From: an uncultured Clostridia bacterium
GTDB lineage: Bacteria > Bacillota > Clostridia > Christensenellales > CAG-138
DNA length: 7,288 nucleotides
Reading direction: 5' to 3'
NCBI GenBank assembly: GCA_947304365.1
Contig: CAMZAY010000050.1
Coordinates: 1 to 7,288 of the forward strand
Part shown: piece by piece, positions 1 to 4,252 of the stretch
How positions within the stretch are numbered: the stretch's first letter is position 1
Layout of the letters: each line of letters opens with the position of its first letter
Made by a program: the position numbers and the translations under genes
Notes under the pieces: generated by a model
Seen by the model: the letters and a program-made list of their open reading frames with translations, nothing else
The model's database searches: none
Told to the model about the DNA's origin: nothing

Positions 1-34
1 CCTGAAAAAATCTTTGCAGAGCCAAGAAAAATCG

Positions 35-62
35 TTGATTATTCCGCCCGGCGTGATATAAT
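35..62 (+). promoter_or_regulatory. Sigma-A-type promoter of the E2-like membrane protein gene
   Basis: A -35 box TTGATT (35-40) and a perfect -10 box TATAAT (57-62) are separated by 16 bases. A start site about seven bases past the -10 box falls on or next to the A of the ATG at 69. There is no Shine-Dalgarno-like sequence between the promoter and the ATG, so the message is predicted to be leaderless or nearly so. Confidence 0.7.
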
Positions 63-68
63 GTAAAC

Positions 69-1550
69 ATGGATAACCGCAAGATATCATTTGGAATTTC
101 ATTAAAGAACGCCGGCGCGTGGGTCTCCGCGGCGCTGATGCTCGCCGCCGTGCTGCTCCGCATCGTGCTCGCCGCGAATAATTGGCTCGAAACGCCGCTC
201 AGGACCGAAAGCGCGTTCAACGGCTGGGCGCTCGTGCTGCTGTGCATACTGCCCGTTATCGCCGCTGTCGCTTTCTCTGCCGAGCTTATCGGCCACGGTA
301 AGGACAGGCTCTATAAAACGAGCTTCCCCGTGCTTTTGGGCGCGGGCTTCTTCATCGCAAGGATCAGCTGTATGTTCGCCGATCCCGCCTGCGGCGAGGT
401 AACGCATTGGTGGCACCTTGTGCTTTGCATACTGCTTTATATCGCCGCCGCCGTGATATGGGACCTTACCGTAAACGCGTACAGGATAAGGACGAAGCTC
501 CCCGCCGTGCTCGTATTCCTGCTCCCGCTGATCGTGCATCTTTTCGTGCTCGATATCCCGGCGTGGGTAAAATCCGGCGCCGATACCCCCGCCCTCGTTA
601 GGGAGATATCGATACTCCTCATGATGGCGTCGCTCGCAGCGGCCGCCATATTCATGAAGAAGTACTCGTCGGAGAAATTCCGTCCCCGCCGCGGCGACAG
701 ACCGGACGGCCGCCTTGTAAGGTCGCTCGATCCCCTTAACGGCGTCGCGATATACATAATGCCCAACCGCAACGGCGCCGCGGTCTATTTCAGGGACACC
801 CTTGAATGCACCCGGCTTGAGGAATACATCAGGAAAAAGAGAGCGGAGGGTCTCGACGGCTTCGGCACGATGCACGCCATAGCCGCCGCGTACGTGCGCG
901 TCATTTCGCAGCGCCCCGCCTGCAACCGCTTCATCAGCGGGCAGAAGATATTCACCCGCGACGGCGAGATGGAGCTTTCGATGGTCGTAAAGAAGGACAT
1001 GACCGCCGAAGCGCCCGAAACGATAGTCACCGTCTATTTCTCCCCGGAGGACACCGCGGAGGACGTCTACCGCAAGTTCAACGAGCAGGTCGTCGAGGCT
1101 AAGAACACGCCCCTCGATTCCGGCTTCGACAAGCTTGCCGGCCTCGTCAACGCGGTTCCCGGCGTGGTCAAGAAATTCCTTATCTGGTTCCTTAAAACGC
1201 TCGATTACTTCGGGCTCCTCCCCCGCTGGCTCATGCGGCTCTCGCCCTTCCACGGCTCCGTTTTCGTGACCGCGCTCGGCTCGCTCGGCGTGCCTCCCGT
1301 GTTCCATCACCTGTATGATTTCGGCAATATCCCCGTGTTCATCGCCTTCGGCGCACGGCATACCGAGACCGAGACCGGCGAGGACGACGCACCCGTGCAC
1401 AGAAAGTACGTCGATTACACGATCGTCATGGACGAGCGCATCTGCGACGGGTTCTATTACGCCTCCGCGTTCAAGCTCTTCCGCCGCTATCTAAACAACC
1501 CGGAAAAGCTCGATCAGCGCCCGGATAAGATCGTCGAGGACGTGTATTGA
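69..1550 (+). CDS. Six-helix membrane protein with a C-terminal E2/CAT-like acyltransferase-fold domain
   Basis: The 493-residue protein has two parts. Residues 14-36, 52-75, 85-104, 113-134, 143-165 and 178-196 are hydrophobic and read as six membrane helices. Residues from about 210 to 493 resemble the catalytic domain of 2-oxo acid dehydrogenase E2 subunits (chloramphenicol acetyltransferase fold): a MPNRN element (231-235), RPACNRFISG (282-291), a TALGSLG strand (401-407) and DERICDG (455-461). In true E2 enzymes the last motif is HxxxDG; here Asp460-Gly461 are kept but the catalytic His position is Glu456, so ordinary acyl transfer by that His is unlikely. No lipoyl or E1/E3-binding domain is present and no dehydrogenase genes are nearby. 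From memory, stand-alone clostridial relatives share the DERI.DG form, suggesting a divergent family rather than decay. The membrane fusion suggests a membrane-bound acyl-transfer or binding role, substrate unknown. Met1 is chosen because the promoter abuts it; there is no ribosome binding site. Confidence 0.8.
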   Translation: MDNRKISFGISLKNAGAWVSAALMLAAVLLRIVLAANNWLETPLRTESAFNGWALVLLCILPVIAAVAFSAELIGHGKDRLYKTSFPVLLGAGFFIARISCMFADPACGEVTHWWHLVLCILLYIAAAVIWDLTVNAYRIRTKLPAVLVFLLPLIVHLFVLDIPAWVKSGADTPALVREISILLMMASLAAAAIFMKKYSSEKFRPRRGDRPDGRLVRSLDPLNGVAIYIMPNRNGAAVYFRDTLECTRLEEYIRKKRAEGLDGFGTMHAIAAAYVRVISQRPACNRFISGQKIFTRDGEMELSMVVKKDMTAEAPETIVTVYFSPEDTAEDVYRKFNEQVVEAKNTPLDSGFDKLAGLVNAVPGVVKKFLIWFLKTLDYFGLLPRWLMRLSPFHGSVFVTALGSLGVPPVFHHLYDFGNIPVFIAFGARHTETETGEDDAPVHRKYVDYTIVMDERICDGFYYASAFKLFRRYLNNPEKLDQRPDKIVEDVY

Positions 1551-1562
1551 TACGACAACATT

Positions 1563-1605
1563 AAAAGCTCCCCTGCGGCACAACCGCCCATGAGGAGCTT
1601 TTTTT
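1563..1605 (+). terminator. Rho-independent terminator of the E2-like membrane protein gene
   Basis: Arms AAAAGCTCC (1563-1571) and GGAGCTTTT (1594-1602) pair perfectly over nine bases. An inner GCGG/CCGC stem (1575-1578 with 1584-1587) lies in the loop. The run of T continues to 1605. The hairpin begins 12 bases after the stop codon. Confidence 0.88.
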
Positions 1606-1662
1606 GACGTCATTTTGAAAATACATTTTTCCGTTTCGGCGAGGGGACCGCGGGATCCCGAC

Positions 1663-1694
1663 AAAAATACCGGGGATGGAGCCTCCCCGGTATT
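1663..1694 (-). terminator. Rho-independent terminator of the nadE-phosphatase operon
   Basis: Arms at 1666-1676 and 1684-1694 form a perfect 11-base-pair stem (AATACCGGGGA with TCCCCGGTATT) closing a seven-base loop. Read leftward it is followed by a T run (complement of the A run at 1663-1667). It starts 14 bases past the phosphatase stop. With the rightward terminator at 1563-1605 it closes a convergent gene pair. Confidence 0.88.
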
Positions 1695-1707
1695 ATTATG
1701 CCTGTTC

Positions 1708-2289
1708 TCATTTATAGTTTTTCAGTTTCCCGAGCGCCCTGTCGTCGAACTCGACGAGGCGGGCGTTCCCGGGTATCAGGTCCTTGATATCGGTAAGATC
1801 CCTGCCGATGACCGCGCCGCGAAGGTAGCCGATCACCGCGCCGTGGCAGACGACGAGCGCCGTGCCCTCCTTCGCCTCGGGAAGGCTCAGTATCGCCCTT
1901 CTCGCGCGCTCCATCACCTCGCGCCCGGTCTCCCCGCCGTGGGCGTTCGACCCGGCAAGGCGGATGAGATAATCCGCGTACGCCTCGGGATAGAGGCGCG
2001 CGCATTCGTCGAAGGTGTGCCCCTGGAAGCAGCCGAAGTATATCTCCTCCACGCCGCCTATCACCGTGGGTTTAAGCCCAAGGGTATCGCCTATCATGCG
2101 CGCCGTTTCGTACGCGCGGGAAAGCCTGCTCGTATAGAGCGCATCGAATTTCATGCCGCGGTCCTTGAGCCATACGCCGAGCGCCTCAGCCTGGCGGACG
2201 CCCTTTTCGTTGAGCGGCACGTCGAGCTGCCCCTGGAGCCTTTTCTCCGCATTATAGCTTGTCTCCCCGTGGCGGACGAGATACAGCAT
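1708..2289 (-). CDS. Histidine phosphatase family protein (phosphoglycerate mutase-like)
   Basis: The 193-residue protein is a complete member of the histidine phosphatase superfamily. It carries the N-terminal LVRHGET motif with the phospho-accepting His7, the SRLSRAYETA segment (54-63) supplying the second phosphate-pocket arginine (Arg58), the acidic EE..FG element (Glu81/Glu82) and the C-terminal VCHG motif with His149. Length and motif order match small phosphatases of the CobC/GpmB/PhoE type, so dephosphorylation of a small phosphorylated metabolite is likely; the sequence does not say which. Cobalamin-pathway alpha-ribazole phosphatase is one possibility, but no cobalamin genes are seen. 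The gene overlaps the nadE stop by one base (TAATG), so translation is probably coupled. The strong GGAGGAGG site (2294-2301) lies inside the last codons of nadE. It could act on a nucleotide or NAD-related compound, but that rests only on the pairing with nadE. Confidence 0.9.
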   Translation of the reverse strand: MLYLVRHGETSYNAEKRLQGQLDVPLNEKGVRQAEALGVWLKDRGMKFDALYTSRLSRAYETARMIGDTLGLKPTVIGGVEEIYFGCFQGHTFDECARLYPEAYADYLIRLAGSNAHGGETGREVMERARRAILSLPEAKEGTALVVCHGAVIGYLRGAVIGRDLTDIKDLIPGNARLVEFDDRALGKLKNYK

Positions 2290-3059
2290 TATTCCTCCTC
2301 CGGCTCATACGGGAAGGCGGGCATCATCGAGAGCTTGAACAGATTTAGCTCATGCTTCCTGTCGATAAGCGCCTTTTTCTCCTCCGGTATGCAGACGCCG
2401 GTCCTTATATAGCGGTCGAGCGTTTCGTAGGTGAAGCCGAGGTTATCCTCGTCGGTCAGGCCGGTGAGCCCGTCCGACGGCGCCTTTTCCACGATGTAGC
2501 CGGGCAGACCCAGCTCGCGCCCGACCTCTATGACCTCATGCACGGTGAGCTTGGCGAGCGGCGAAAAATCGCCCACGGAATCGCCCCAGCGGGTGGAATA
2601 GCCGACCCAATCCTCCGAAAGATTGCAGGTGTTCGCAACTCGGCCGTTCATGCTCTGCGAGACGGCATAGAGCGCCGTCATCCTGAGGCGGGGCGCCATG
2701 TTGATCACCGTCTGGCGGGAAAGCTCGCCCGCGCCGCCGGCCTTCAGGGCGGAGCTCACCTCATCGGAGAGGGCGCCGAAGGCTTCCTTTATGTTTACGG
2801 TGAAGGGACGGATGCCGAGATGCTCGATCAGCATTTCGGAATAATTTATATCGGGCTGAGCGCCGTTGGGCATCATTACGCCTATCACGCGCTCGGGCCC
2901 CAGGGCTTTGGCGCAGAGCGCGGCGGTGACGGAGGAATCCTTGCCGCCCGAAATGCCGATGACCGCATTGCAGCCCTTGCCGTTCACCTCAAACCAATCC
3001 CTTATCCATTCCACTATCCTTTCCGCCGTGCGGGCGGGATCGAAGGGCTTTCTTTCCAT
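2289..3059 (-). CDS. nadE: NH3-dependent NAD(+) synthetase
   Basis: NadE catalyses the last step of NAD synthesis, amidation of deamido-NAD with ammonia and ATP through an adenylated intermediate. The 256-residue product has the ATP-pyrophosphatase loop SGGKDSS (37-43), the NMAPRLRMTALY helix (120-131), the GYSTRWGDSVGDFSPLAKLTV-type segment (153-173) and the KAPSDGL/DE.NLGF.YE.LD region (192-215). There is no glutaminase (nitrilase) domain, so it should use free ammonia. An upstream in-frame ATG at 3137 would add 26 residues, but those codons lie on a terminator hairpin (3102-3131) and are poorly preceded by a ribosome binding site. The ATG at 3059 follows AAAGGA at about eight bases and starts just before the usual N-terminal helix, so it is preferred. 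No convincing promoter is seen between the terminator and this start, so expression may depend on readthrough from rpmE. Confidence 0.93.
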   Translation of the reverse strand: MERKPFDPARTAERIVEWIRDWFEVNGKGCNAVIGISGGKDSSVTAALCAKALGPERVIGVMMPNGAQPDINYSEMLIEHLGIRPFTVNIKEAFGALSDEVSSALKAGGAGELSRQTVINMAPRLRMTALYAVSQSMNGRVANTCNLSEDWVGYSTRWGDSVGDFSPLAKLTVHEVIEVGRELGLPGYIVEKAPSDGLTGLTDEDNLGFTYETLDRYIRTGVCIPEEKKALIDRKHELNLFKLSMMPAFPYEPEEE

Positions 3060-3101
3060 ATCCTTTTCCTTTCCGTGTTTTGATACACATTCCCGAATAG
3101 A

Positions 3102-3131
3102 CAAAATGGCCTCGCTTTCGAGGTCATTTTG
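3102..3131 (-). terminator. Terminator hairpin downstream of rpmE
   Basis: Arms at 3102-3114 and 3119-3131 pair over 13 positions with one imperfect pair, closing a four-base loop. Read leftward, the A-rich arm precedes a CCTCG/CGAGG core and the T-rich arm follows it, then TCT. The stem begins 12 bases after the rpmE stop. Read rightward the single imperfect pair is a G-U wobble, so the hairpin would also fold in a + transcript, but no + gene needs it. It may be partial, allowing some transcription into nadE. Confidence 0.75.
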
Positions 3132-3143
3132 CTTCATGTTCTT

Positions 3144-3344
3144 TTAGTTCATGCCGTAGCGCTTCTTGAACTTATCTACACGTCCGCCGGTATCGACGAG
3201 CTTCTGACGGCCGGTGTAGAAGGGATGGCACTTCGAGCAGATTTCGACCTTGAGTTCGCCCTTGACGGAGCCGGACTTGAAGGTCTCGCCGCAGGCGCAG
3301 CGGACGATGCTCTCACCATACGCAGGATGGATATCCTTCTTCAT
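3144..3344 (-). CDS. rpmE: 50S ribosomal protein L31, zinc-binding type
   Basis: The 66-residue protein begins MKKDIHPAY and contains CAC (Cys16, Cys18) and CSKC (Cys36, Cys39), the four zinc ligands of the C+ form of L31, followed by the HPFYTGRQK signature (40-48) and a basic C-terminus. This is full family length. L31 sits on the large subunit and contributes to the bridge with the small subunit; the zinc form is the one used when zinc is plentiful. The start at 3344 is supported by AAGGAG (3352-3357) seven bases upstream. A promoter and a roughly 100-base structured leader precede it, consistent with autogenous control, though this is not shown by the sequence alone. Confidence 0.97.
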   Translation of the reverse strand: MKKDIHPAYGESIVRCACGETFKSGSVKGELKVEICSKCHPFYTGRQKLVDTGGRVDKFKKRYGMN

Positions 3345-3444
3345 TTTGAATCTCCTTGCTTTGATCGGTGCAGGGCGAGTAGCCGCCCTCCTGCCGCTTA
3401 TTTGCGGGGGGACGAAAAATCAAGCGCCCCACATAAATCCGCAA
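3345..3444 (-). promoter_or_regulatory. rpmE: Structured 5' leader of rpmE (candidate L31 leader)
   Basis: The predicted rpmE transcript begins near 3443 and so has about 100 untranslated bases. In + coordinates, TTGCGG (3402-3407) pairs with CCGCAA (3439-3444), enclosing GGGG (3408-3411) paired with CCCC (3427-3430) and a CG/CG extension after one bulged base. A second, bulged stem in the next 30 bases joins GCAGGGC (3370-3376) with GCC and CTGC parts of 3384-3394, just upstream of the AAGGAG site. Leaders that bind their own ribosomal protein are known for L31 genes in Firmicutes; whether this matches that class was not tested. Confidence 0.45.
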
Positions 3445-3449
3445 GGTGT

Positions 3450-3479
3450 ATTATAACCCCTGGCTTTATAAAAATGCAA
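3450..3479 (-). promoter_or_regulatory. rpmE: rpmE promoter
   Basis: Read leftward: -35 box TTGCAT (complement of 3474-3479), an 18-base spacer and a perfect -10 box TATAAT (complement of 3450-3455). T and A runs at 3484-3497 lie just upstream of the -35 box in the position of an UP element, as expected for a strongly expressed ribosomal protein gene. Confidence 0.7.
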
Positions 3480-3483
3480 GGGG
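3457..3483. repeat. Imperfect inverted repeat over the rpmE -35 box and spacer
   Basis: CCCCTGGC (3457-3464) and GCAAGGGG (3476-3483) pair at seven of eight positions around an 11-base centre. It covers the -35 box and most of the spacer of the rpmE promoter, so it could be an operator. Read rightward it is followed by TTTTT, so it could also act as a weak terminator against + strand transcripts. Nothing in the sequence decides between these. Confidence 0.3.
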
Positions 3484-3524
3484 TTTTTAAAAAAAATCCC
3501 AATATATTTTTGGGTTTTTGGGCG

Positions 3525-3545
3525 CTTGCGGGCGTGGTGCGCAAG
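3525..3545. promoter_or_regulatory. Inverted repeat upstream of the sigma factor promoter (candidate operator)
   Basis: CTTGCG (3525-3530) and CGCAAG (3540-3545) are perfect inverted copies nine bases apart, a layout typical of a dimeric regulator site. It ends 21 bases before the -35 box of the sigma operon, around -77 to -57 from the predicted start, the usual place for an activator or upstream operator. No regulator can be named. Confidence 0.3.
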
Positions 3546-3566
3546 ATATTGTGTGCTCCGTCCCGC

Positions 3567-3595
3567 TTGAGTCTTTTCCCGCCGCGTATTATAAT
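3567..3595 (+). promoter_or_regulatory. Promoter of the sigma factor-serpin operon
   Basis: A -35 box TTGAGT (3567-3572), a 17-base spacer and a perfect -10 box TATAAT (3590-3595) predict a start near 3602 and a leader of about 54 bases. The spacing and -10 box are of housekeeping type, so basal expression need not depend on the operon's own sigma factor. Its position also rules out translation from in-frame codons upstream of it. Confidence 0.75.
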
Positions 3596-3655
3596 GAGCC
3601 TGCCGGGCAATGTGACGCGCGGCGGTCATTTTCCGATATTAAGGGTGAAGGTCAT

Positions 3656-4240
3656 TTGAACCCCCGGGAGGACAGGACTACGGAAGACGCTGAACTCATC
3701 CGTCTCTTTTTGAAGCGGGACGAAGCCGCTCTTAAAAGGACAAACGAAGCATACGGCGCGCGCCTTAAAAGGCTCGCCAAGAGGCTCCTTCGCGATGATT
3801 ATGCCGCGGAGGAATGTGTTTCCGACGCGCTTTTCGAGGCATGGAACAGCATCCCGCCGAACGAGCCCTACGGACATCTCTTCGCCTATATCGGCAGGAT
3901 CGTCCGCTGCCGCGCGATAGACCGCGCCGAGCGCTCCGGCGCGCAGAAGCGCAGCGCCGTGCTCGTGGAGCTCACGCATGAGATAGAGGAAGCGATCCCC
4001 TCCCGCGCGAGCGTCGAGGACGAGGCTTCGGCAAACGAGCTCAAGCGCCTGATAAACTCCTTCCTCGCCTCCCAGCCGAAGGAGAAGCGCGATATCTTCG
4101 TATTGAGATACTGGTTCATGGAGCCGGTAAGGGATATCGCAAACAAGCTCGGCAAGAGCGAAAGCGGCGTCAAAATGACCCTGCTGCGCCTCCGGGGAGA
4201 GCTCAAGTACCACCTTAAAAACAACGGCTACGAAGTCTGA
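3656..4240 (+). CDS. ECF-like sigma-70 family RNA polymerase sigma factor
   Basis: The 194-residue protein has the two-domain plan of alternative sigma factors of the ECF type. Region 2 spans about 13-92 (LIRLFLKRDEAAL through AEECVSDALFEAW, 51-63, to AYIGRIVRCRAIDR, 77-90) and region 4 about 128-188, with a helix-turn-helix at 160-183 (DIANKLGKSESGVK onward). It should direct RNA polymerase to a specific promoter set. The frame stays open upstream to an ATG at 3518, but those codons cover the promoter, so a TTG start at 3656 is chosen. It is preceded by GAAGG (3647-3651) and AAGGG (3643-3645 region) and gives MNPRED..., the N-terminus I recall from clostridial relatives. The serpin gene follows after 12 bases in the same operon, suggesting that its cytoplasmic tail regulates this factor. 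Target promoters are unknown. Confidence 0.88.
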   Translation: MNPREDRTTEDAELIRLFLKRDEAALKRTNEAYGARLKRLAKRLLRDDYAAEECVSDALFEAWNSIPPNEPYGHLFAYIGRIVRCRAIDRAERSGAQKRSAVLVELTHEIEEAIPSRASVEDEASANELKRLINSFLASQPKEKRDIFVLRYWFMEPVRDIANKLGKSESGVKMTLLRLRGELKYHLKNNGYEV

Positions 4241-4252
4241 AAGGAATATGAT

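Noticed and set aside
102..1400. A 432-codon open frame on the - strand opposite the E2-like gene
   Set aside because: Its product is rich in Gly, Arg, His and Glu with no recognisable motif, as expected from antisense reading of GC-rich codons. The + strand frame has a promoter, membrane helices, domain motifs and a terminator.
1651..1660. Palindrome CGGGATCCCG between the two convergent terminators
   Set aside because: It is short and GC-rich with no loop and no T run, so it does not look like a third terminator. Nothing ties it to a regulator.
1615..3083. Long + strand open frames (1615-2412 and 2352-3083) opposite the phosphatase and nadE
   Set aside because: They are antisense to genes with complete catalytic motifs, and the first begins between two terminators with no promoter or ribosome binding site.
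3624..3657. Direct repeat GGTCATTT in the sigma factor leader
   Set aside because: It is only eight bases with two copies, and the second overlaps the start codon. Chance cannot be excluded.
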